NCBI RefSeq assembly: GCF_016920785.2
Contig: NW_024609835.1
Span: forward strand, 21,419,108 to 21,483,107
Source of the DNA: Ixodes scapularis
Lineage: Eukaryota; Arthropoda; Arachnida; Ixodida; Ixodidae
DNA length: 64,000 bases
Direction: 5' to 3'
A model generated the notes under the pieces. The model was not told the DNA's origin and searched no databases. It saw only the letters and a list, made by a program, of their open reading frames with translations. Shown piece by piece: positions 44,506-56,136 of the stretch (position 1 is the stretch's first letter; each line of letters starts with the position of its first letter). The position numbers and the translations under genes are program-made.

Positions 44506-45770
44506 CAGTGGTCAGCGAAACGGAATGGACCACCGGAGTGCATGGCCTCGCGTACCTCCTGCGACATCTGCCGGGTGAAGCCGTGTAATCTGGTGCGGCC
44601 CGTCGCACATGCTGATAGCCGAGCCAAGCAGTCATCAGCTGTTCGTGCTCGGGGTGCATCCGCCGATAAATGATTAAAGCCAACCATAAGCTTGAAACAT
44701 GACCGCGTTGTTTTCTTTGCGGTAGCGTTCACAGTTTTTTTTTCTTTTTCTAAAGGTTAAGGTTGTGAAATTAGTCACCACCTCGCGCAGTGAGCTCACA
44801 CTTTATACTAAATAAGTATTTTGTTTCGTGGCACTTATGTGTTATTTTTTTAATGAGATTGACTCTACCTTGTCTCATTCTACGATGGGCTAAAGGGCAA
44901 AGCGTCGGCCGCCAGGTACAGTCAAGTTCCACGCAAAACTCTGACATGCTTAGCATTGTGAAGGTATGGACTTATAATGCTCCGAATCAAAGAGCGCTGC
45001 ATCATTTCTATAGCTTCGACACTGCAAAAAGACTGCATGTCTCAGCTTTCTTTCCAATGCAAAATTGATGAGCCAGTCCAAAGGCGGATTTAGAGGGGGA
45101 GGTCCGGATGTCCTGACCCCCCTCTTGATTTCTGCATGTGTAAAATTTAGGGCGTAAAACGAAGGAGAGGGGGTTCCTAAACACATGGTACGCTGACCAA
45201 CACCTGACCCCCCCCCCCCCCCCCCCCTCACAAAATTCCTGCATCCGCCCCTGAGCCACTCAGTGCCATTCGATTCGGACCACTGTCCGCTCATCCCCAT
45301 CAGTGATCCGAGGCGCGGGCAGCGATACGTGCGTCGAAGCGAAATACCAGGCAATTTTTAAGTGGCTCGTGACTGTATCTGGCGGTACGCAGCTTTTGCC
45401 TTTAGTCCATTGTAGGATGAGACAAAGTATAACATAATATGTTTTCCTTTTCTTTTGCTGTTTTCCAACTTGGGACAACATAACTTCACATCTTAAAGGA
45501 CAACTTAAAATTGCGAGTGTCACTCGATGATTAGACACAACTTGGGACAACATAAATGTAACTAAGATTGAAATGCATGTTCCGTAGTAATCACCTATCG
45601 GATGGATGCGCCCCGAGTGCGAACAGCCGCTGGCTGCTTGGCTCCGCAACGTGCATGTGCGACTCGCGACATAAAAATCCCACGGTTTCATCCGGCATAT
45701 GTCGCAGCTGGTACACGAGTTCACGCACTCCGCTGGCCCATTTCGTTTTGTTTATCACTGTATACAGTGG
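44506..45770. mobile_element. TA-flanked element with long inverted arms
   Basis: The left arm from CAGTGGTCAGCGAAACGGAA is inverted at the right (…CATTTCGTTTTGTTTATCACTG). Arms of about 190 bp match through CCTGCGACATCTGCCGG and CAGCTGTTCGTGCTCGGGG, and inner blocks (44880-44940 versus 45355-45430) also pair. TA lies outside both ends. The centre is interrupted by a smaller element (45079-45253). No ORF of note. Probably a non-autonomous DNA transposon. Confidence 0.65.
45079..45253. mobile_element. Nested 175-bp hAT-like miniature element
   Basis: The ends CAAAGGCGGATTTAG and, inverted, CAGGGGCGGATGCAG flank a middle with a 20-base C run (45208-45227). Flanking 8-mers AGCCAGTC (45071-45078) and AGCCACTC (45254-45261) match at 7 of 8, consistent with an 8-bp target duplication. 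It is inserted in the larger foldback. Confidence 0.65.
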
Positions 45771-45774
45771 CCAG

Positions 45775-46003
45775 CGATATGAGCTAGAATGCGCAGACGG
45801 CGACCAGGCAGTACAGACCTCGCAGTCTAGCAGGCAGTGAGTGGAGGGTCAGCACGTAGGTAGGGGAGGTGCTTAAATGCGTCCACTCACCCGCCGCGCG
45901 CAATACCTCTCCCCCACCGACGCGCTCATGGTGGTAGCCTTGCGACAGCGTGGTCTGTGCTGCCTGGTCGCCGTTTGCGCATTCTAGCTCATGTCCCTAG
46001 GCA
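45775..46003. mobile_element. Foldback MITE, CAGTGGCCAGCG family, copy 1
   Basis: The left arm CAGTGGCCAGCGATATGAGC with TAGAATGCGCAGACGGCGAC is inverted at the right (GTCGCCGTTTGCGCATTCTA, then GCTCATGTC). It abuts the element ending at 45770 with only TATA between. A second copy is at 47769-48006. Confidence 0.65.
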
Positions 46004-47768
46004 AAGTACATCCGCAGCTGCAGTGGTTCTCGCAAGCGGTGAATTTGTTCATGAACCAAAATGGAAACGAGGCCCAATGCTCTCAAACTAGGTAAGGCGA
46101 AACTTCAAAAGATGAACGTTTGGGGAATCTAAATCCAGAGGAACTTGGTTGTTTGAGTTCGCGAACCGATAACGTTTAAACATTTTAAGTAAAGGCAGAG
46201 ATACACAACCTTGACAACATTATTAAATCGTGATAAACCAGGAAGATGCACCCAAAACATGGAAAAGGGTATCGTAACGTTTAGGAGTACATAAATAAGC
46301 AAATACGTTTTCAAGAATATAAAGCACGAGTACTCTCGGAATACATATGTATAAAGGGATCAAGAGAGTGACTACACAACATCTTTCATGACAGTCACAA
46401 AAGTGCGCTGAAACTTACCACTCCTGACTAGGGAACGGTTGCTTTGAAGATCTGCCAGAAACTCGGTCGAATACCTGAGTCGACACTGAGAAAGCACTCG
46501 AAAGACAACCGTTTTATTCCGACTACGACGTCATTGCGTTTATCAATCGCTTTGTGAGTAAGGGTACAACGGCCACTAAAGACCGATTCAAAGAGAAGCC
46601 AGAATCGCGGAAGAGTCACTGTATGCTCCCTATCTGGTAAATGCGATAGTGCTAAGAGCTGTCTAAGAGCCCAGATAGAGGCTCCCACTGCATGGCTAGG
46701 TGTGAAAACCCTCCATGGCATAGTTTGCACCCCCCCCCCCCCCCCATCCCCGCGTGCTCTACAACTTCTAACCGTGCTAAAGCAAAAACAAAACAATACG
46801 TAACATTCTTCACTAAAGTAAGTGAGCACTACGAAATTTACTAAAACAAAACCAAATCCACGTTCAGGGTTCGTGAAATACGTTTGTTAAAGAGTTGTCT
46901 TATCTGATTCCCGTGCGTATTATCGGGAACAAACGAAATCCGAAAGACGGAAGGCGTGGCCTTCTGTACATGCTGCTCTATCTAGGTAAGAGCTCCCTAC
47001 AAGTAGCGAAATCCTTTTGAAGCGTCTACTGCGTGACGATGCAGGTTTTTAGGAAGCGAACGGCGGCGCACAGCAGAAGACTGAACTGGATGACGTCGTT
47101 TTGTTCCAGCGAAATGTGCTTTTTCCTTTGTATACAGGTTGTTGTTACTCGTAAAAAGAAGTACACAGGGAGTTTAGCGCTATGCCTGGAGGCTCCTGGA
47201 AATTGATAAAACCGCGGTGTGGAGAGCGAAACTATATGGGGAATAGAACGCGTCTCCAACCGGTGTGTTTACCTCGAGCGTAACAAAAGTGGTCCTCGAT
47301 TTCCGCCTGATGACGTCATACAAGTGTCATGCTGTCGCCGCCGCGATCCTGGTGGTGTCCCAGCAGCGGTGGTGGATGCGGCAGGCGCCTGTTCTGCTGC
47401 AAGTGTCTCTCCAGCATGACAGACAACGGACGCTTCCGCAGCCAGGAGCTGGGACGCAGCGACGACAGCGACACTCACGTTCAATCATGTTTTTTTGCAG
47501 GTATTTCTAGCACCAACCGCCAGGGTCGCAATATCTGAGAGAATGACCCTCCGGCTTTTGTGACGTCATTTGTTGCCATTTCGGGACCATTTTTTTCGTG
47601 GACGCTTAACGCACCAGTCGAAGACGCATTGCAGGCACCATAACGGGAGTGCGAGGGTGTGCTCGCCTACTCCGACGTGCACTAACACCTCGTAGACAAG
47701 AATGCAGTGTGCTGAATTTTCAACGTCTCACAAAGGAGGATGGCGCGTTTCATTTGTGCGCGATAAGA
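46004..47768. other. Unclassified stretch
   Basis: Contains a 16-base C run (46730-46745) and a GC-rich patch at 47260-47490 that is open in several frames. No splice-supported exon or RNA gene is recognised. Confidence 0.4.
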
Positions 47769-48006
47769 AAGCGGCCAGAGACATGAGCTAAAACGCACAA
47801 ACGGCGACCAGACAGCATAAACCACGCTGTCGCGCGGCTGCCGTGCGTACGTTGGGGGATGGGGGAGGTATCGCCCGCGACGGGTGAGCACAAACATTTA
47901 GAAACCTCCCCTCCAGTTGTGGCCCGCCACACGCCGCCTGCTAGACCGCGTGGTCTGTACTGCATGGTCGTCGTTCATGCATTTTAGCTCATATCGCTAG
48001 CCACTG
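47769..48006. mobile_element. Foldback MITE, CAGTGGCCAGCG family, copy 2
   Basis: The left arm (GCGGCCAGAGACATGAGCTA, then AAACGGCGACCAGACAGC) is inverted at the right (GCATGGTCGTCGTTCATGC, then TTTTAGCTCATATCGCTAG, ending CCACTG). Same layout as 45775-46003. Confidence 0.62.
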
Positions 48007-48229
48007 TAAATTCTATCTGCATATTTCTTTATTTCACTAGACAGTGATTCTCCGGAATAATAACTGGAGCAAATTGTGTGCACTGGTGTAAACAACTCGT
48101 TAAAGACTTTGAAAGAGCCCGGGCTTTCCGAAAGGATATGGGTCACTGATATTAAAAAGAAATTCAAGGTATTCATCAAATAAGCAATTGTAGTAGATCT
48201 CCATACCAGAATACCACAGGGCAAAACAC

Positions 48230-48804
48230 TAGGGCTGGCCACTAAATCAATTAACATAACGATTATCCTCATAATGCTTTAATCGTGATTAATTTTGTTA
48301 CCAAGTTAATCGGTTTAAATTTGACCAACAAAAAAAAAACATTAAGTTAGACGCTTTCATCACGCAGACGTCGACGAGTACACCTATATTAAGGTAAACT
48401 TTAGCTGAAATTTTGTCCTAAAGTTAACTGTAGGGCGAGAACACCAAAGAAGTGGAGAAGGTTCCACGTGTTCCAGCTAGTTCATCGCCGTTCAAGTGGC
48501 TGTCTAACGCAGCAGAGACTACCGTGAACAATCAACGAGTTCGCTATTTCCGGAGAATATCGACGAACCGCTTTGTTTCTACGGCTGATGTAGGTTTTAA
48601 TTTGTGAGTGTGGCTGTCTTTTGACCGTTCTCAACTACACTTCAAGGTTCATTCAAAATCCGGAATTTTACATTGCGCCGAGCAAAGGCAAAATGAGTAA
48701 CTTTGACCTTTCAAAACTATTATACGTGGGAATGAACGATACCGATTAATTGAGTAAAGGGTAGCGATTAATTCGTTACAAATTTGAAGCGACGCCCAGC
48801 CCTA
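48230..48804. mobile_element. AGGGCTGG-ended element, copy 2 (hAT-like)
   Basis: The left end TAGGGCTGGCCACTAAATC and the right end (inverse TAGGGCTGGGCGTCGC) enclose subterminal ATTAATCG-type repeats like those at 42862-43471. No ORF. Confidence 0.66.
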
Positions 48805-49028
48805 GAAAACATACAAGCAGTGCAAATCATTCATAATGGTATGAGCACGACAAGGCACGCATATTAAAGTTGGGTCATCTTAAAGTCTTGCTTACTGAGC
48901 ATTATTTGAGGCCATCCCTATATTGGCTTAGAAATAAAGTACACACTCACTTTTCTGTACTTTTATTGTCAGTGAATGTCGACAGGAAGCGCATTTTAGC
49001 GCACGCAAGTCGTGTACTTTTTAAATAT

Positions 49029-49201
49029 CTATAGTCCGTTGCAACTCGAGAACGAAGCTAAGGCAGACATCTGGAGAGGAAGCAGACGGAACGCTAAGAA
49101 GAGAGGAGGAAACCTCCTTCTCTCTTTAGCGTTCTGTCTGCTTCCTCCTCCCCGGCCCGTCTTATCCTCGGCCTTCGTTCTTGAGCTGCAACGGACTATA
49201 G
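49029..49201. mobile_element. Foldback MITE, GGAAGCAGG family, copy 2
   Basis: A near-perfect hairpin. CTATAGTCCGTTGCAACTCG and AGAACGAAGC on the left are inverted at the right (GCCTTCGTTCTTGAGCTGCA, then ACGGACTATAG). The inner GAGGAAGCAGA / CTGCTTCCTC and AGCGTT blocks also pair. The whole 173 bp folds on itself. Confidence 0.75.
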
Positions 49202-50737
49202 AGTCCGTTAAGTTAGAGAACTCAAGTTTAACATCACAAGACAAAATATATATTTGTTTTTTGCGAACGGTGTCTAGCATTTTGTCGTTCAGAAAATGAC
49301 TACTGCACGAAGTTCCCAAGTTTACTTTGAAATATGCCTTATTCATTATGACAGTTCACATGTATTCGACTGTTTCGCTTCTTCAATGGCTGTATACATC
49401 AATAGAATCATAGTATCGCTAAGATTCGACCATATCTCGTTTAGAAATAACTCAAACTCTGCCAGCATACGTACATCTAATTAAAATAAATATTTTATGT
49501 GAGTTAGCCACAAATACCAATTGGCCCTGAATTATAGGGCACAAGAACAGAAGCTGCTTTAGGGCTGAAAACATTGGTAGAGCCTAACTTTTAAATTTGG
49601 TAGCTCGCATCATTATCTTACCTCGGTGTCGTGTACTCGGGTTGCATGACTTCAGCCTCGATTGTATGGCCGCGAACGTTTCCGATCTTCAACTAACAGT
49701 TCAGTCGCGTACCATTCCAATATGCTTAGGGCAGAATCGCGTTGGAAAGTAACCGGCTTTAAATACGCTCGTGACCATGAACTTTGCGAAAGACCGGAAA
49801 CCTAGTATGCAAAGTAGAAAGCGAAAAGTTGCAAAACCCCGACAGGCCACGAACGTATTACATCCTCTGGAATTTCCTCGACTTTCGCTGCCAAAATAGC
49901 TTGGTACTCCATCGGCGGCTTTCCCTTCCATTGCCTACACTCCCAGAGTGTCCATCATGTATACTTTTGCGCATTTCACTCGCTAAAGCAAGGATTGGTC
50001 TTTCAGTAAACAGTTAATTCAGTTGGAGGTACTCTTGGTACGATGGTGTTTCTGTGGTAAAAAAAAAAAGATAGATGCTTTTTTTGTCTCTGCGCCTGCA
50101 TAGACATGTCAGCATAATACCAATCACCGTTCACATTAACCTAATTGATCCAAGGCAACACAATAATTGGTGGTCTGACTGCATCACGGAGCAGCATACA
50201 CTCGGGGTCATCCCAGAGTGTAGATAAGATCAGAGATCAATATCTCAAAGAAAGAAACTGTGCCCAGTATTTGGGATAAAGCACTCAGCTATGTCAATAT
50301 TTAGCGAGTCCTTCACAAAATAGACCACATATTTTTTTATTCTAGGTGCTTAGTTGATAAAGTTTCGTTCGTCTTTGTGGCAAATGTCCTATCGTGCCAC
50401 GTACCCTCAAGGGGTGCTTGATACAGATCGCTAAAAAGCGTGAAAATTCAACGAGGCTTTGTAAACAAACTGGTATTTTAAATTAAAAAAGTTTTTACAT
50501 TGGTTCTTGATTCCCTCTTTAAAACTGTGAGAATCAAAGGAAGACATTTACATATACTGCACATATTAAAGAAATATTATAATGCATGGTCTATTTAAAA
50601 TTATTAGGTGAGTTTAATATTTTAACTAAAGATAATATCTATGTACATATTTCTACGAGCGTAGGCATCGACTGGTTCATGGTTGTGCGCAACACAAGAA
50701 GTGATAAAGAAATATTAGTTAAAAATACATGGGCATA

Positions 50738-50810
50738 CACGGACAGCACATATTTCGACTTTTAACACGTATTTATACGAGTTGAAAAACGAAAGATGTG
50801 CTGTCCGCGT
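50738..50810. repeat. Short hairpin
   Basis: ACGGACAGCACATATTTC is inverted as GAAAGATGTGCTGTCCGCG around a loop of about 30 bp. Confidence 0.55.
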
Positions 50811-51509
50811 TTCGTTGTTTTATGCTTAATTTTTTCTTAACATCTTATATTCTATCAACCTCCTCACCTAAAAAAACAGATGTATTAGCCAGTGATAGAT
50901 TACCTTCTCCAACGTCCGGTCAGGAAGGCCGATGTTCATTTCTTGGAAGTGCGTATCTGTACGATAAGTTCACGCCAGGGCCAAGTCACGAAAACCCACG
51001 ACACGCCAGGTCTCCAAAGAAATCCACCATGCTTGTCTCGACTGTCGTTGCCTTATCGAGCTGCAAAAAAAGAAAAAAAGGAGCTATTCTGTTAAGGGAT
51101 ATGCCGCAGTTTTGGAAGAAGAAATAAGTAGCACGTTTATTTAACATTCAAACGACCAAACATGAAATATTTCTTTGAACGCTCAGCGTTGCGTTCAAAA
51201 ACAGCATCAGTACAATAATCATTGAGAGCGGAACAGGTAGCTATATTTTATAAGTAAAGAGGAATGTTCCGCACATGGCTCTTCATAGCCCTAAAGACGG
51301 GCAAAATAAAAATAAAATGCAAAGGTCGTTTACTTGTGCAGGTAAACCCGGAAAGGAGACCATGGGAACGACCCAAAAGGATATCTCATAGTTCACACAG
51401 ACACACACACGCACACAAACAACTTTTTAATTTAAAAAGAACTTTTAATCTGCCTAAAGAAGCGTGCTGAGTCCTAGCAAAACATTAGCTGACTAACTGG
51501 ATAAGGATG

Positions 51510-51615
51510 GCTAGTTGGGCTAGTTGGTTTTGCATCCTAGTGTGATACGTCAAAACAACACGGACGAAAACGAGGGGAGAACAGGACATGACAGGACAGG
51601 ACAGAGGAACGAGTC
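51510..51615 (+). repeat. Possible Penelope-terminal fragment plus short GGACA repeat
   Basis: GTTGGGCTAGTTGGTTTTGC matches the TTGTTGGGCTAGTTGGT block at 62051-62067, next to the Penelope-like fragment. ACAGGACAGGACAG follows as a short tandem repeat. Confidence 0.4.
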
Positions 51616-52220
51616 CTCATTAACTGAACTTTCCAGCAGCTGTACTTCCAAAAGATAAGAGACACCCTTTTCATCGTTGAACCCCGTGTAAATCTTGTGA
51701 TATATATATTTCTTTTTCCATAAGTTTATTAGAATTCGCGTATATGATCATAGAGCCTTTGACTCCCACACTCGAGTACATTGGGACGCGTTCCTCTTTG
51801 GTTTCTGTTTTGATTTTCTTCTCGCCGCCTTCCAACTTGGCTCACGATCTTTTTAATGTACATTGCCAGTGATGAAAACAATATTTTAATGAGTAGCGCC
51901 ACCTTTTGTTTAAAAGTAACAATTCTTGCTTTAGCGATTTCTATTTTAGTGTGCTCCTTCGCTGCTAGAGAATGGTAAATTTGAGTTATTCAACCTTGTA
52001 CTTTCTGGTCAAACACTGAGATCTAAAAATAACTAATGAACACGGTATTCAACGACATTGACAACAACATATATAGTTCTGAATACACAAAAAGGCCGAC
52101 TAACACCGATTAAAAAGTGGCTTCAGGATGCAGGGAAGAAGTGCCATTATATAGCACCGCGTATCATAGTACAATGCGACAAAAATGTCCTCGTTTGGAG
52201 GCATGCCAACAACAATTATA

Positions 52221-53327
52221 CAGGGTGTTTTGGAAAGAAATAACCGCACAAACACTTGAACATGGGCAAAAAGAAACACAAAAGACAGGACGGCGATGTC
52301 CTGTCGTGTGTTATTCTTTAGCCTTGTCCAAGTTTTTTGCCGCTGTTTCTTCGCAAGATGCTCACTTGAAACCAACTAGCCCAATAGGTCAAATTAATAC
52401 AGTTTGTTTTAATGTAAGTTTAGAAAGACTTATATACGTAAAGACAGGGGACGGGACAACACATCTTGTCTTTACGTATATAACCCTTTCTAAACATACA
52501 TCATTACCAACGGGCTCACTAACAAGTATAGTTTTTTTTTTAAGTTTAACAGATTTGCTTATAAGTAGTCGTGAAAGCTACACGTAAGTGATTTGCGAGG
52601 TGAGCTTTACGGCCAGGTAGACATAGTATAGGCGGGATAATCGTAACGATCAGCTGGCTAATTAAGTAAAATTTGTTAATTCGTGCAAATAGACATACGG
52701 TTTCAATTAGAAACGTTTTGAGCGTCTTCCAAAACCACTAAATCAATTATGTCATTTAATGACTGTGATACAGAAAATAAAAAAAAAAACTTTTAGTCGA
52801 AAAAACCGACACAGGAGCGAACGTCTCAAGTTGAGACGTTTCCCTATGTCTGTTCCTCCGACTGAAATATTTTCCTTCTTTTTGCGCCGTAGTCTGAGGT
52901 GTTGAACAACATGATTGGCTACCACAAACTCGCATGCGCAGTCACAGTCTTCACACTAAATCAATACATCTTAGAAATACTTTGAGAGTGCAGTGTGCGC
53001 TACAGGTACTACTCGTGTAACAAGTGCTAGGCTGGAGTTACCATAAAAAACAGAAAAACCGCGCCGGCGCGTTATAGCACCGGTAGCCTTGCTTCTGCTG
53101 CACGGGTGGTAACTTTAGCACACCAGTGCGCTTCTCACGCGCTGAAGTATTTCTAAAGATTACTGATCCAGTGGTTTTTTTTTTAAGGCTCAGCAAGTTT
53201 TTAACTGGAACAACATGTCTACTTTAACTAAACAAAAGTGAATTACCAACTTTCTCGCAATTAGTTTACTGGTTATTAGGACTGACCTGCACAAACCGCA
53301 TAAGTATGTTCTGAAAAAAACACCCTG
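52221..53327. mobile_element. Putative TA-flanked DNA transposon remnant
   Basis: Ends CAGGGTGTTTTGGAAAG and, inverted, CAGGGTGTTTTTTTCAG, each with TA outside. The 1.1-kb span suits a Tc1/mariner-type element, but no DDE/D transposase is readable inside and a foldback (52418-52495) sits within. The two ends could belong to separate insertions. Confidence 0.45.
52418..52495. repeat. Strong short foldback
   Basis: GTTTAGAAAGACTTATATAC with GTAAAGACA is inverted as TGTCTTTACGTATATAACCC with TTTCTAAAC. Arms of about 31 bp with few mismatches and a loop of about 16 bp. Confidence 0.7.
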
Positions 53328-56136
53328 TATTTTTGCCCATAAGAAAACGTGTCTCTTAGCAATAAATATGCTTTGCAAAGCATGCTACAGTGTTACTAAG
53401 AACAAGATTGTTATTCAACTTGCGGCCAGAAAAAACCTAAAAAAAGAACCCGTCAATAAAAGGGTTAAAGCCCCTCTCAAACCAAAAGGGTTAATACCCC
53501 CTCTCAAGCCATCACGAGGGCAACAAAGGCGCAATCTTAAAGAGGTAAATTGCACTGATTGGGGCAAAGCGAGGTCTATAGAGGACTCCAAAGGTTATAA
53601 AAACGTACCTCGGTAAAGAAGTAAAATACGCGTATCTCTGTTCAGCGTACTTCAGATTATCTCAGTTTAAATTTTTTCATCAAGTGCATAGTGGAGATAT
53701 TCTATCTCAACTTCGCTCAACCCATGTCAATGTCCAGGTTGGCCTTCTCACTGAGATTTGATCAGCCGAACGAGACAAGAATTACTCGTCCTCCTCTGTA
53801 AAAAAAAAAAAAAAAATATAAACCACTAAACTCGCTAAAAAATTTGACCGATTGTAAGACATTAAAAACATAGACTGTCGGTTTGTGTATTTTTGTATCT
53901 ATTTGTTTGCCTTTTCATAACACTTGGATAATTTTCAACCAACCAGACAACTGAGTTTTATTTGTATTTTATAAAATTACGCAAAATTAAAAAAAAAAAG
54001 TCGGTTTACTTTTAGAAGGAGAAAAACATTAATTTGTGTTCATACCGGAAGATAATTCAGTTGATTCACATATCTGCGCAACTCTGTGGTTTCAATCTCC
54101 AAATGTTACTCAAAGTATCACCGAAAACGAATATCGTTTGTTTGTTACTGTTGCTTTTGTGGATGTGGTCGGTGTTGCAACTAGGAGCCCGGGGGGGGGG
54201 GGGGGGGGGGGGGAAGGGCTACAAAACATTTTATCCGAGATATTGCTTTCCTTCACTTCTCAACAAAATAGCAGTATGTTTATCAAAGGCGACGGAATCT
54301 CGCCTTTATAGCATGGACAGCAACGCTACTCACTACCTCAATTTGGACAGCAACACGTAAATGCTACCCGTTGATACGCTATAGTTTGACTGTGACCTGC
54401 ATTTCTGTGTTTGCATGCAGAAAACTAGTTTAAAGAGACCCGATACCTGCGTAACTCTAAAGGCCCGTTAACTATTTTCCTCTGACTACCACCCACTGAG
54501 ATAAGACCGGTATTTAAGCCTTTTCTGAGGGCTTACAATCGGCTCAGCTGAAGCAAATCCGGTCGTAAGGCATCGCAAGAGGCTTAAATACCGATCGTGT
54601 CTCACTCAGTCATAGTCGGTCGCCAGTGTGCGAACGGGCCTTAAGGTAGCTTACATTACAAAAGATTAAAAATATACTTCATATATTCTGACAGATGGGA
54701 ATTATGCAACAACTAAAATTTAAATAGAAACTGAGTCACATTACTTATTTACTCATACCAAACTTGAAACAGTAAGAGCAAAAAGGGGCACTTTTGTAAT
54801 AGCCTCTTTCTAAGCGTCACAATATATTATATAGTTTCTTTACCTTAAAGTGATCGTCATTCCTCTTCTTTATAAAAACACGTCTGGTTTACTGCATTGT
54901 TTAAGTACTGCTTGCATCAAAGAAATTGCGACATCAAAGTTCAACACTAGAGAAATAAAAAATCGTCTGCATCGAAACCTATAGGCGTAGATTACTGTAA
55001 TTTCGCATATCAATTACTTTTTCTCGGAGGTGCCTCCTTTTGAGACACTAAGCAAACGATAACTGTAAACGTTATTCTTGAAAAATAGTTCCAGGTTATA
55101 GTTACCTCAACACAAAATGTAATTAAGGTAACAAAATACAAAACAATATCACGTATCTCTCTACATTTAAGCAGCGCAAATTACTGCTATATTTACCCAG
55201 CACAAATTACAATTTCATTAGTTTTCGACGCGGGACAAATACTGGCACAGTGACACTTTCATTGAGTACCATAAACTCGTGCAAGAAGTCGAATCAATAT
55301 GGACACATAGCTCGGATACTGACTCTAAATCACCGTAATTTGGTACACATTCAAAAATGTTAGAGAAGTTACTACAATTAAATTAAGCAATATATGTTAT
55401 CCGACAAGGTAAAAAAAGTTACACTAATTCAAATTACACAGCTAGCATGGCAAGCACTTAGCTAAAATCTTTTGTACAATCAGTATGATTTTAATATATT
55501 TATTTCGTTGCTTCAAAACCGTGAAGATGACTTAGCCTAAAGGCAGGCATCTGTCGTCCCCAAGCCACGCGTAAGGCCGGCAGAGCCAACGTCCTCGCGG
55601 ATTGAACTCTGGACGCGCAGCGATCAATCATAAAATGGCACTTCTGTTGCGTTCGCAACAAATGACAGCGCGACCGAACGACAAAACGCATTTCCACGTA
55701 ATGCACCTACCGCCCACATCCGCTTCGCGTGCGCGGAACCACGAGTTTACGGAACGGCTAGCGGAAATGCAATTTGAGCTCAATGTCCACGAGACCCGGT
55801 GCACCACTGAACCCGTCGACCGGGCGGACAAGTGGTTGCCTAGGTTTTGGCCGTCTGCGTCGTCAAAAAGTGGACACGCGACCGACCAAGCGGACAGAAA
55901 GGGCAGGGCCGCCGGCAGCACGGACGTCCATTTCCTTTGACACTCTGCGCTATGGTGCATTATGCCGTTAGCGTGAGCGCTTAGGGTAAAATCTGGGCGC
56001 GCACCCGTTCGCGTCCTGTATCGTGCCTGTATCGATGTGCAGCCGCGGCAATTCATACTGAATCGTTCATATCGGTTTCATGTGTTGCAGAGAAGGTTGA
56101 GTTCCGGAGTGGGGGCACAGCTTATATACATATATC
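53328..56136. other. Mostly unclassified stretch
   Basis: Includes a 23-base G run (54191-54213) and the foldback at 54459-54645. The region 55600-56050 is GC-rich and open on both strands, but neither frame has a recognisable domain. Confidence 0.4.
54459..54645. mobile_element. Foldback MITE with AAGGCCCGTT ends
   Basis: The left end AAAGGCCCGTTAACTATTTT and the right end (GTGCGAACGGGCCTTA) are inverted. The inner blocks CTGAGATAAGACCGGTATTT and AAATACCGATCGTGTCTCAC also pair. About 187 bp, non-coding. Confidence 0.62.

Larger units (their letters stand above)
49202..52220. other. Mostly unclassified stretch
   Basis: Holds a small hairpin (50738-50810) and a possible Penelope-terminal fragment (51510-51615). 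Nothing coding is recognised. Confidence 0.4.

Noticed and set aside
55602..56056. Open frames of 112 (plus) and 142 (minus) codons
   Set aside because: GC-rich sequence open on both strands with no domain, signal peptide or splice context.
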